A stretch of 47,010 bases of DNA. It comes from Gammaproteobacteria bacterium F7 (GTDB lineage Bacteria > Pseudomonadota > Gammaproteobacteria > Pseudomonadales > IMCC2047). A model generated the notes under the pieces. The model saw only the letters and a program-made list of their open reading frames with translations, was not told the DNA's origin and did not search any database. Shown here piece by piece: positions 1 to 7,037 of the stretch (the stretch's first letter is position 1; each line of letters begins with the position of its first letter). The stretch lies in contig LUKI01000015.1 in NCBI GenBank assembly GCA_001593685.1, positions 1-47,010 of the forward strand, given 5' to 3'. A program made the position numbers and the translations under genes.

Positions 1-536
1 CACGAGTTTATGTTGACGCGAGCGGCGAGTTCAGTGGCGGTATCGTCCGGTAAGACATCAACACTGGCTTGCAGGATGACCGGACCAGCGTCGAGTTCAG
101 GAATAACGTAGTGCACGCTGGCACCGTGGTGGCTTTCACCGGCATCAATAGCGCGCTGGTGGGTGTCTAATCCAGGAAACTTCGGTAGCAGGGCGGGGTG
201 GATATTAATCATACGCCCCAGGTAATGGGTGACAAATGCCGGTGTCAGAATACGCATAAAGCCAGCCAGCACGACGAGATCCGGGTTCCATTGGTCAATA
301 GCCTCTATCATGGCCTGATCGAATGGCTCCCGACCCGCAAAGTTGTTGTGGTCGATCACAACCTGCTCGATGCCCGCACGTTCGGCGTGCTGCAACCCAC
401 CCGCCTGGGGGCGGTTGCTGATGACGCCAACAATACGAAACGGTGAGTCGGCGTGTTGAGAATCCTGAATGAGCGCTTGCAGATTGCTACCACCACCAGA
501 AATCAATGCCACGACATTCAATTGGGTTTTGCTCAT
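1..536 (-). CDS. purN: Phosphoribosylglycinamide formyltransferase PurN (C-terminus cut by window start)
   Basis: PurN transfers a formyl group from 10-formyl-THF to GAR, the third step of de novo purine synthesis in the cytosol. The visible 178 residues start at the ATG at 534-536 and show the phosphate-binding GGGSN (residues 14-18), the NIHPALLPK segment with catalytic Asn111 and His113, and Asp149 in ELDAGP. These match E. coli Asn106, His108 and Asp144 at a constant offset of five. About 35-40 C-terminal residues are missing. Homology appears to stop after AARV (residue 174); the last residues, NINS, do not resemble the usual x-x-x-E-H continuation and coincide with a 19-bp copy of sequence found at 1994-2012. 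purM is not directly upstream, unlike many relatives. Identity is secure; the extreme end is suspect. Confidence 0.93.
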   Translation of the reverse strand, partial: MSKTQLNVVALISGGGSNLQALIQDSQHADSPFRIVGVISNRPQAGGLQHAERAGIEQVVIDHNNFAGREPFDQAMIEAIDQWNPDLVVLAGFMRILTPAFVTHYLGRMINIHPALLPKFPGLDTHQRAIDAGESHHGASVHYVIPELDAGPVILQASVDVLPDDTATELAARVNINS

Positions 537-771
537 ATCTGCGAGTCCTGAGGTTAGCTACGATGGCTGAAAGTGCTGAACTGTTTTCGGGGCGCTATAG
601 TAACGTAGCCCGTTAAGTGAAATCCATCGGTAGTGTGGCGGGGGTGTAAAACAATTATAAACAGGGGGTTTCCTCTGGCATGCAAGTGGCCTTTGTTTAT
701 TCCCGTTTTAGCGGCTTCTCTCCGCTGGTTATTTTTGATTTGCGCCCCTACAATAACCCCGTTTAAAAATT

Positions 772-1878
772 ATGAGGAAGAGTACGTTGACTCTACCATT
801 AAAAGCGGTTGTTAGAGCTGAGAGCAAAGGCTTATTTGTTGTACTGCTGAGTTTGTTTTTGCTGAGTGTTGTAACGACTTTGCAGGCTGTTGAAATTGAT
901 GGCCTTTATCGTGTTGAGCTGCCGGTTGAGTCACAGTCACAAAACGAACGACAGCGTGTCAGTGCTGTCGGACTTGAGCAAGTTGTTCAGCGTATCAGTG
1001 GTGACCGGTTAGCGTTTAATGAACCTGCGGTGCAGGCCGCTCTGAAAACGCCACAGCGTTATTTACGCCAATTTAGTTATTTTTTAGGTGCGAGTGAGCA
1101 GCAGTACTTGCGTTTGCAGTTTGATGAGAGCCTGGTTAATCGTTTATTACGCCAGGCTAAACAGCCTATTTGGGGCAGCAATCGGCCCAGTTTAATGACC
1201 TGGGTTGCCGTTGAGGGTGCCGGTGAGCGGCATTTAATTAATAGCGATGAAGCATCCCTTTGGCAGCGCGCAGTAAAGCAGGCGGGGCAGGATAGCGGCG
1301 TTCCGATTTTATTGCCGTTAATGGATTTAGAGGATGAGGGCAATATTTCAGTGATGGATGTATGGGGGTTGTTTCGCGATAAACTGGAACAGGCTTCTCA
1401 GCGTTATCATTCGGAAGCGGTGCTAGGTGGGCGGCTTTATCAATCAACTCCTTCGCAGTGGGCAGGCCGGTGGTTGTTGATTTTTAATGGTGGGGCTATT
1501 AGCTTTTCAACCCCGCCAACGGCTATCGAAAAATCAGCCTCTGAGGCCATGGCTAAGGTCGCTAGCATCATGGTTAAACGCTACGCCATTGATACAGCAA
1601 CAGGCGATGCTCAGCAGGTTAAATTGGCCGTACAGGGTATCAATAATCTGGATGATTACGCACAAGTTCAGCGCTATTTACAGGATTTCACCATTGTCCG
1701 TGATGTGGCGGTGAGTGATGTGGCGGGTGATCGATTAACATTGGCTGTGACCACCGAGGGCGAGTGGGAGAAGCTAAAAGGTTTGATTGCGCTGGATAAC
1801 CGATTGCTACCGATATCCGATGCCGCCGTTGAGTTTGCCGACGGCTTGATGGTGATGCCCTACCAGTGGCGTCCTTGA
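772..1878 (+). CDS. DUF2066 domain-containing exported protein
   Basis: This 368-residue protein has a basic N-terminus followed by a hydrophobic stretch (about residues 20-38, GLFVVLLSLFLLSVV) ending near LQA, which reads as a signal peptide or N-terminal anchor. The mature part begins VEIDGLYRVELPVESQ, the hallmark opening of the DUF2066 family that sits beside purMN and hda in many gammaproteobacteria. The molecular role of the family is unknown to me; a periplasmic location is inferred. The ATG at 772 has no good ribosome-binding site. A TTG at 787 has GAGG about ten bases upstream and is an alternative start that keeps the signal peptide. The phosphatidyltransferase follows after about 34 bases on the same strand, suggesting one transcript. 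Confidence 0.8.
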   Translation: MRKSTLTLPLKAVVRAESKGLFVVLLSLFLLSVVTTLQAVEIDGLYRVELPVESQSQNERQRVSAVGLEQVVQRISGDRLAFNEPAVQAALKTPQRYLRQFSYFLGASEQQYLRLQFDESLVNRLLRQAKQPIWGSNRPSLMTWVAVEGAGERHLINSDEASLWQRAVKQAGQDSGVPILLPLMDLEDEGNISVMDVWGLFRDKLEQASQRYHSEAVLGGRLYQSTPSQWAGRWLLIFNGGAISFSTPPTAIEKSASEAMAKVASIMVKRYAIDTATGDAQQVKLAVQGINNLDDYAQVQRYLQDFTIVRDVAVSDVAGDRLTLAVTTEGEWEKLKGLIALDNRLLPISDAAVEFADGLMVMPYQWRP

Positions 1879-1912
1879 TTCGGTTGGTTAATAAGCAAAA
1901 GCGAGTGTTGTT

Positions 1913-2476
1913 TTGGATTTAAGTGTTATTCCCAACTTGATTACCCTGATGCGACTGCTGCTGGTTGCGCCGGTCGCAGTGACGATTCTGAGTCACGAGT
2001 TTATGTTGACGCTGATTCTATTTGCCGTGGCGAGTGTCTCCGATGGCGTGGATGGTTATTTAGCTCGCCGTTTTGACTGGACCAGTCGCTTTGGTGCCAT
2101 TCTTGACCCGGTGGCTGATAAGCTGATGCTAATCGTGTCGTTTTTTCTATTGACCTATATCGATATTTTCCCCGTGTGGCTGGCTGCAGTGGTGATTGGC
2201 CGTGATCTGGTTATTGTTGCGGGTGCCACGGCGTACCATATCCTGTTTGGTCAATATGATTTTATGCCATCACGCATTGGCAAGTTGAGCACGCTATTGC
2301 AGTTCCTGCTGGTGCTGTCGGCGCTGGTGGGGCTAGCCATTTTTGATGTGGAAGCCTGGGTGCTGGATGTGGGCGTTTGGCTGGTGTTTGCTGTGAGCTC
2401 GCTAAGTGGCTTGGATTACTGCTATACCTGGGGCCGTAAGGCCATTGCCGCCAGCCGAGAGCAGTCCTCTCGATGA
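1913..2476 (+). CDS. CDP-alcohol phosphatidyltransferase family protein (PgsA-like)
   Basis: This is an integral inner-membrane enzyme of 187 residues. It carries the complete CDP-alcohol phosphotransferase signature: Asp44, Asp47-Gly48, Ala51-Arg52, Gly61, Asp65 and Asp69, inside SDGVDGYLARR and GAILDPVAD. These residues bind two metal ions and the CDP moiety. Several hydrophobic helices surround the motif. The family makes phospholipids such as phosphatidylglycerophosphate from CDP-diacylglycerol. Whether this copy is the essential PgsA or the second, poorly characterised paralogue that sits next to hda cannot be settled here; the location favours the paralogue. The start is a TTG at 1913 because no ATG gives the conserved N-terminus. 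The stop at 2474-2476 overlaps the ATG of hda (2473). Confidence 0.85.
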   Translation: MDLSVIPNLITLMRLLLVAPVAVTILSHEFMLTLILFAVASVSDGVDGYLARRFDWTSRFGAILDPVADKLMLIVSFFLLTYIDIFPVWLAAVVIGRDLVIVAGATAYHILFGQYDFMPSRIGKLSTLLQFLLVLSALVGLAIFDVEAWVLDVGVWLVFAVSSLSGLDYCYTWGRKAIAASREQSSR

Positions 2477-3185
2477 GTAGCCTTCATCCACAAATCCCCT
2501 TTAGTTTTACGCTACATGAAGCTTTCACTTTCGATAACTTTATGGTGGGTGCTAATCAAGTCGTGGTGGAAGAGCTGCAACGGCAATTGAGTGCAGGCGG
2601 TGATCTCCGCCACATCACGGACAATGGTGAAATCCTGTAAATGGCGCTGGTTGTAGTCATCTACTGCAGGCTGCCTGCCAGTGGGCGACAACGCAAAACA
2701 AGACGGCTATTTACTTGCCGATGAATGAAATCCGCAACTTTGATCCCGCCATGCTGGAAGGTGTTGAAGGTGTTGATTTAGTCTGTATCGATCATATTGA
2801 GTCTGTTGTGGGTGAGCCGGAGTGGGAAGAGGCGTTGTTTCATCTTTTCAACCGCGTTCTGCAGCAACAAACGGCGCTATTGCTCGGTGCCGCTCAGCCT
2901 CCCCGAGGCATGGCTGTCCAGCTACCAGATTTGTTAACCAGGTTAGCGTCCTGCGCGGTATTCCAGGTTAAAACACTGAGCGATGAGGGTAAGGTTCGCC
3001 TGTTATGCGATAGGGCGGATGAAAAAGGCGTTGAGCTACCGGTGGAGTCGGCTCAATATATCCTCAACCGTAGTGAACGAAGTATTGGCAGGTTACTGGA
3101 AATTTTAGATCGTCTGGATCAATCATCGCTATCTGCGGGTCGTAAACTGACGATTCCATTTATCAAAGAGACCATGCGCTGGTAG
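2473..3185 (+). pseudogene. hda: hda, DnaA regulatory inactivator, reading frame broken near the Walker A motif
   Basis: Hda is a DnaA-like AAA+ protein that, with the beta clamp, triggers hydrolysis of ATP bound to DnaA and so limits replication initiation. The ATG at 2473 opens a frame whose product begins MSSLHPQIPFSF, containing the clamp-binding-type QIPFSF, and runs into a TAA at 2638-2640. Homology resumes in another frame from about 2640 (NGAGCSHLLQAACQW, the Walker A region) and continues unbroken to 3185. That part has VCIDHIE (Walker B), the EALFHLFNR helix and the ending RKLTIPFIKETMRW typical of the family. The shift needs one missing or two extra bases between about 2629 and 2640. 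Residues just before the P-loop also look degraded. It is either a sequencing/assembly error or a truly broken gene; an open frame starting at 2715 covers only the C-terminal 156 residues. Confidence 0.75.
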
Positions 3186-3302
3186 CGTCATTTGTTTCTT
3201 TCAATGTGGCTAAAAACGGCTAAAAGCTTGGTTGATCAGCTTGATATATTGCCTGCTCGAGTCCACTATTAACGCAAGTTCATTCTTCAAGGGGAAGCAG
3301 GG

Positions 3303-3644
3303 ATGTCTACAGCGGAGCGCCGAGCAGATCTCAGGGGAGCCAGAGAAGAGCGTTTATTCGTTAAAGTGCTCTCATCCACTGCGTCCACTGATCTAGAATC
3401 CATAATTTTTTCGGGATCTACCGAGGATGTTTCATCCAGTGGTTTGTCGCTGGTGGCCTCAGAAAATTTACCCAAAGACAGTGAGCTTGAGCTGTGGGTT
3501 GAAATTAAAGGCTGTCCCGGTAAATTTTTGTTAACTGGGGTGGTGCGCTGGTGTCGCCCAAAGGGTGCTGAGTTTTGTTGTGGCGTTGAGTTCACACCCA
3601 CAGAGGAATCCGACTTTTTAGAATGGCAGGATTTATTCATCTAA
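3303..3644 (+). CDS. PilZ domain protein
   Basis: This small soluble protein of 113 residues is a probable cyclic-di-GMP receptor. An arginine-rich N-terminus (Arg6, 7, 11, 14, 17) precedes the second PilZ signature DxSxxG at residues 42-47 (DVSSSG). The remainder has the beta-strand pattern of the domain, with VVRWCRP and FCCGVEFTP near the end. The first motif is not a textbook RxxxR, so ligand binding is probable rather than certain. The start ATG has a strong GGGGAAG ribosome-binding site at about 3291-3297. The protein is a single domain without an output partner, so its target is unknown. It stands alone between hda and a DUF481 gene. Confidence 0.85.
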   Translation: MSTAERRADLRGAREERLFVKVLSSTASTDLESIIFSGSTEDVSSSGLSLVASENLPKDSELELWVEIKGCPGKFLLTGVVRWCRPKGAEFCCGVEFTPTEESDFLEWQDLFI

Positions 3645-3696
3645 GCCGCCTAGTTTAATTCTAAGGTTTTCTTCCCTCCGGTTTATCAATTTCAAA

Positions 3697-3702
3697 TATA
3701 AT
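3697..3702 (+). promoter_or_regulatory. Candidate -10 element for the DUF481 gene
   Basis: A consensus TATAAT lies 41 bases upstream of the start codon at 3744. The position about 17 bases further upstream has no good -35 match, so this is a weak call. Confidence 0.3.
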
Positions 3703-3743
3703 CCTTTTTTCTTTTTATCGATGTTTTATTCTCAGGAGTTTTT

Positions 3744-4760
3744 ATGCTGAAACGGTCGGCTTTGTTGGCTGTATGCTTGAGCGCGTCCTCGTGGGCGTTA
3801 GCGGATCAATTAGTGCTTAACAATGGTGATACCCTGCGCGGTAAAATCGTTTCTATGGCCGATGGCAAAATGGTCTTTAAATCACCGATGCTTGGCGAAT
3901 TAAAGGTTGCCATGGACAAAGTAGAAAGCTTTAGCAGTGATAAACCCATCAAACTTCAGCTTGTTGATGGCTCGGTGGTTGAGCCTCAATTGGAACCGGC
4001 TGAGTCAGGGTTTGTGAAAGTTAAAGGTGAGGCCGGTTCTCATCTGGCTATCAACCAGATCAGCGGAATTAATCTGGAGCCTCAAAAGGCGGTTAAGTGG
4101 ACGGGTAAATTGTTTGCCGGGGTTAATATTCAAAAGGGCAACACCGAAACCCAGGATGTTGATATCGACACTAAGCTGATACGCGAAACAAAAGGTGATC
4201 GGGTGATTTTAGATGCCCGTTATGAGGAAGACCGAAGCGAAGATGATACCAGTGGTGACCTGACGACAGATAAACGCTATTACATGCTGGGCGCGCATTA
4301 TGATTATTTCCTCAGTGAGCGAATTTATTTGTACGGTGATGGCCGTACCGAAAAGGAAAATACAGCTAACCTGGATCGGCGTATCAAACTGGGTGGCGGT
4401 GCCGGTTACCGTTGGGTAGAAACCAGTCGTACGCGTTTCGAAGTGGAGAGTGGTTTAAGCTGGGTGAGTGAGGAATTTACCAATAATACCAGCGATGAAC
4501 AGTACACGGCGCTGCGTTTGGCATCGCGGCTGACACATAAGCTAACCAGCGATATTAACGTATTTAATGATGCTGAATGGCTCTTGAGCCTGGCAGATAA
4601 CAACGATCAACTGTTTTCAATGGATACTGGGGTGGCCTATAAGGTTAACGGACATCTGTCTCTGGAAGCGAAATTGCGCTACGACTGGGATAAGTCGCCT
4701 GCAACGGGTAATGATAAGGAAGACTTCAGGTACGTCTTCGGGGCGAGCTGGGGTTTTTAA
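3744..4760 (+). CDS. DUF481 family exported beta-barrel protein (YdiY-like)
   Basis: This 338-residue protein has a clear signal peptide (MLKRSALLAVCLSASSWALA). The first third of the mature protein (about residues 21-115) consists of short repeated strands around 'LNNGDTLRGKIVSM' and 'LVDGSVVEP', an SH3-like region. From about residue 125 a DUF481 domain begins (GKLFAGVNIQKGNTETQDVD) and runs to the end in alternating aromatic strands, finishing YVFGASWGF. A terminal aromatic residue is typical of outer-membrane barrels. Function is not established; the family contains salt-inducible outer-membrane proteins. The start has an AGGAG ribosome-binding site. It is monocistronic, with a hairpin after the stop. 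Confidence 0.82.
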   Translation: MLKRSALLAVCLSASSWALADQLVLNNGDTLRGKIVSMADGKMVFKSPMLGELKVAMDKVESFSSDKPIKLQLVDGSVVEPQLEPAESGFVKVKGEAGSHLAINQISGINLEPQKAVKWTGKLFAGVNIQKGNTETQDVDIDTKLIRETKGDRVILDARYEEDRSEDDTSGDLTTDKRYYMLGAHYDYFLSERIYLYGDGRTEKENTANLDRRIKLGGGAGYRWVETSRTRFEVESGLSWVSEEFTNNTSDEQYTALRLASRLTHKLTSDINVFNDAEWLLSLADNNDQLFSMDTGVAYKVNGHLSLEAKLRYDWDKSPATGNDKEDFRYVFGASWGF

Positions 4761-4779
4761 TCGTTAGTGTTTTAATATA

Positions 4780-4805
4780 AAGGGGTAGACTCCGTTTTAC
4801 CCCTT
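4780..4805 (+). terminator. Probable terminator after the DUF481 gene
   Basis: An 8-bp perfect stem (AAGGGGTA at 4780-4787 with TACCCCTT at 4798-4805) closes a 10-base loop, 20 bases after the stop codon. No uninterrupted T-run follows, so efficiency is doubtful. Confidence 0.45.
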
Positions 4806-5029
4806 GCCCGGTTTTCTGGTCCTCGTTTTGCGCTGAAACTCACTATATCTCTACAGTTTTAACCGGATAGGCTGAATTTCTTTTAATTAGGAAAAGATAT
4901 GCCTATTTACTCAGTTTGGTTTGACGATAAATTAACGCGCTTCTGGGCTATCCAGCCAATACACCCGTGCGAGCCCTTTGACACCTCAGGGTTAACTGTT
5001 AATAGACAATGAATTATTAGGGATAATTA

Positions 5030-5827
5030 ATGAAAAAATTAGCGGCTTTGGCATTTACGCTGTGTATGAGTAGCAGCTTTGTTCAGGCTGATACAGTTGA
5101 GTTGTTTGCTGCCGGCAGTCTTAAGATTGCATTGACTGATGTGGCAGCAAACTATGAGGCCATCACAGGCAATAGCGTTGCCCGTCATTTTGGGCCATCC
5201 GGATTGATGCGTGAACGCATCGAGCAGGGTGAAACAGCACATGTGTTTGCTTCGGCAAATATGAAGCACCCTACTACTTTGCAACACCAGGGCAAAGGTG
5301 CTGAGGTGGTGATGTTCGCGCAAAATAAACTCTGTGGCCTGGCGAAATCGACGCTTAAAATCTCATCTGCGCAATTGCTGGAAACCCTGCTTGATCCGGC
5401 CATTCGTGTTGGTACTTCGACGCCTAAAGCAGACCCTTCTGGTGACTACGCATGGCAGCTATTTGAAAAAGCGGAGCATTTACAAACGGGTGCTTATGCA
5501 ACGCTGGATTCCAAAGCTTTGAAACTGACCGGTGGTCGCGACTCACAACAGGCGCCTGAAGGACGTAATACCTACGGTTGGGTGATGGAAAATGATCGCG
5601 CCGATATCTTTTTGACCTACTGCACCAATGCACTGCTGGCAAAGCGTCAGGTACCCGAATTGCAGATATTAACGTTGCCGGATGAGCTGTCTGTGGGGGC
5701 TGATTATGGACTGATTTTATTGAATGGCGCGCCTAAACAGGCCGCCGATTTTGCACGCTATGTGTTATCTGACGAAGCGCAGGCAATCCTGAGCAGTTAT
5801 GGTTTTACCCCAGTAATTGGCGAATAG
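5030..5827 (+). CDS. ModA-like molybdate (oxyanion) ABC transporter substrate-binding protein, orphan
   Basis: This is a periplasmic solute-binding protein of 265 residues. It has a signal peptide (MKKLAALAFTLCMSSSFVQA) followed by the family opening VELFAAGSLKIALTDVAANYE. Other ModA-type landmarks are FGPSGLMRERIEQG, VFASANMKHP, the DPSGDYAWQLFEKA segment and the YGWVMENDRADIFLTYC region before the final helix. The family captures molybdate or tungstate for a ModBC permease. No modB, modC or modE is nearby, so it either works with a permease encoded elsewhere or has been recruited for another oxyanion. The specificity is inferred from resemblance only. Confidence 0.82.
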   Translation: MKKLAALAFTLCMSSSFVQADTVELFAAGSLKIALTDVAANYEAITGNSVARHFGPSGLMRERIEQGETAHVFASANMKHPTTLQHQGKGAEVVMFAQNKLCGLAKSTLKISSAQLLETLLDPAIRVGTSTPKADPSGDYAWQLFEKAEHLQTGAYATLDSKALKLTGGRDSQQAPEGRNTYGWVMENDRADIFLTYCTNALLAKRQVPELQILTLPDELSVGADYGLILLNGAPKQAADFARYVLSDEAQAILSSYGFTPVIGE

Positions 5828-5914
5828 ACAGGTTGAGGAGATCATACCCAGGTAGAGGGCGGTGGCAAGGGCTGAGTAAATAGGGAGCAGCCCCCGTTTT
5901 TCGGTGACTTAAGT

Positions 5915-5934
5915 CTGAGTAAAGTGCGACTCAG
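5915..5934. repeat. Small inverted repeat ahead of the transposase remnant
   Basis: CTGAGT at 5915-5920 and ACTCAG at 5929-5934 form a perfect 6-bp stem with an 8-base loop. It lies 30 bases upstream of a REP-type transposase start. REP elements often flank such genes, but I see no second copy, so the link is speculative. Confidence 0.3.
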
Positions 5935-5964
5935 TTATTCTGTTAAATAACAAGGAGGCTATTG

Positions 5965-6060
5965 ATGCCAGGACGGCCAAGAGTCAGTTTACCGAATGTG
6001 TCACACCCTATGATTCAGCAGGTTAATAATCGCTCACAAACGCAGGGCCCTGTTATCCCT
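5965..6060 (+). pseudogene. Remnant of a REP-associated (Y1/IS200-like) tyrosine transposase N-terminus
   Basis: A start codon with a near-perfect ribosome-binding site (AAGGAGG at about 5951-5957) opens a frame whose product begins MPGRPRVSLPNVSHPMIQQV and continues NNRSQT. This closely follows the conserved N-terminus of REP-associated Y1 transposases (pattern M-P-R-x-P-R-x-x-x-P-x-x-x-x-H-I-x-Q-R-G-N-N-R). After about 26 residues the similarity ends. The frame stops at 6130-6132 inside the 3' end of the convergent EAL gene, and the catalytic HxH and Tyr regions are absent. Everything downstream seems to have been deleted. The assignment rests on pattern memory, not an alignment. Confidence 0.6.
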
Positions 6061-6065
6061 CTTTT

Positions 6066-6839
6066 TCAGCTATCCAACAGGCTAAAATCTACTGACGGCA
6101 GGTTTTCGAGTCCAGGCTTCGCAAACAGGTAGCCCTGCATTAGTTCAACCCCTGCATTTTGTAACCAACGCATTTCTTCAATGGTTTCTATGCCTTCGGC
6201 GAGCGGGGTTATATTGAGCTCGTTAAGCATGTTTAGGGAATGTTTGATGATTGTCTGCCGTACTTTATCCTGATTAATGTTTCTAATTAGGTCCATATCA
6301 AATTTAATGATATTGGGCTGTAGGTTTGATAATAAACCAAGGCCCGCGTAGCCGGAGCCGAAATCATCAATGGCGGTTTTAAACCCCAGCTCATTATAGT
6401 AATCAACGATTCTTAAAATGTGATCTGCATCGTCGATTCTTTCCACTTCGGTAAACTCAAACATGATGTTTTGAGTCGGAAAACCGTACGTTTTAGCTGC
6501 TTTTAGTGTGGTTTGGATGCAACGCTCTGGCTGGTATACGGCATTAGGGAGAAAATTAATGCTTAGTATGCCATCAAGCTTTAGTTGAGCGGCTAGCGCA
6601 ATTGCTTTGACGCGGCATTGCTGGTCAAAAATATAATGATTATCATCGTTTACTTGAGAGATGATTGAGTACGCCGACTCGTTTTTTGAGCCTCTTACCA
6701 GCGCTTCATAACCAAAAATATCACGGGTTCTACAGTTAATAAGCGGCTGAAAAGCCATTGTGAAGTCAAAGCCCAGTTGTTTTTCTTCAGAGCAGTTGCC
6801 GCATATAAATCTATCGTAACTCGCAGTATTTTTTTGCAT
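6066..6839 (-). CDS. EAL-domain cyclic-di-GMP phosphodiesterase
   Basis: This 257-residue protein is essentially one EAL domain, which hydrolyses c-di-GMP to pGpG. The metal- and substrate-binding signatures are all present: EALVRG, INFLPN, MFEFTEVER, IDDFGSGYAG, IIKFDMDL, LAEGIET and the final MQGYLFAKP. It should therefore be catalytically active. The N-terminus has no membrane segment but contains a CGNC pair (about residues 13-16), which could bind metal or sense redox; that is inference. The gene is divergent from the beta-barrel gene at 7038, with a 198-bp AT-rich spacer between them, and convergent to the transposase remnant. Confidence 0.9.
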   Translation of the reverse strand: MQKNTASYDRFICGNCSEEKQLGFDFTMAFQPLINCRTRDIFGYEALVRGSKNESAYSIISQVNDDNHYIFDQQCRVKAIALAAQLKLDGILSINFLPNAVYQPERCIQTTLKAAKTYGFPTQNIMFEFTEVERIDDADHILRIVDYYNELGFKTAIDDFGSGYAGLGLLSNLQPNIIKFDMDLIRNINQDKVRQTIIKHSLNMLNELNITPLAEGIETIEEMRWLQNAGVELMQGYLFAKPGLENLPSVDFSLLDS

Positions 6840-7037
6840 CTTTATATCCAGTGAGGGCGTTTATCCATTATTTATTAGCCTAGTTGCTATTGGTTAAGCG
6901 TCAAGCACCACCAGAGGGTAATTAGGTGTTCGAGAACCGCCTATTCGTCGAGAAAATAATTTTTAAAGTTGTCGTACCAAAACTTGAGCTATTTACATTT
7001 TCTGCTCATTTAAAAAATTCAAAAGGAAATTTGTTTA

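Noticed and set aside
198-815. Small open frames on the plus strand before the DUF2066 gene (198-446, 633-815)
   Set aside because: The first lies antisense within purN; the second overlaps the start of the DUF2066 gene in another frame, lacks a ribosome-binding site and resembles no family.
2715-3185. Stand-alone short gene starting at 2715
   Set aside because: Homology to Hda continues upstream of this ATG in the same frame (HLLQAACQWATTQNKTAIYL), so it is the tail of a broken hda, not a separate gene.
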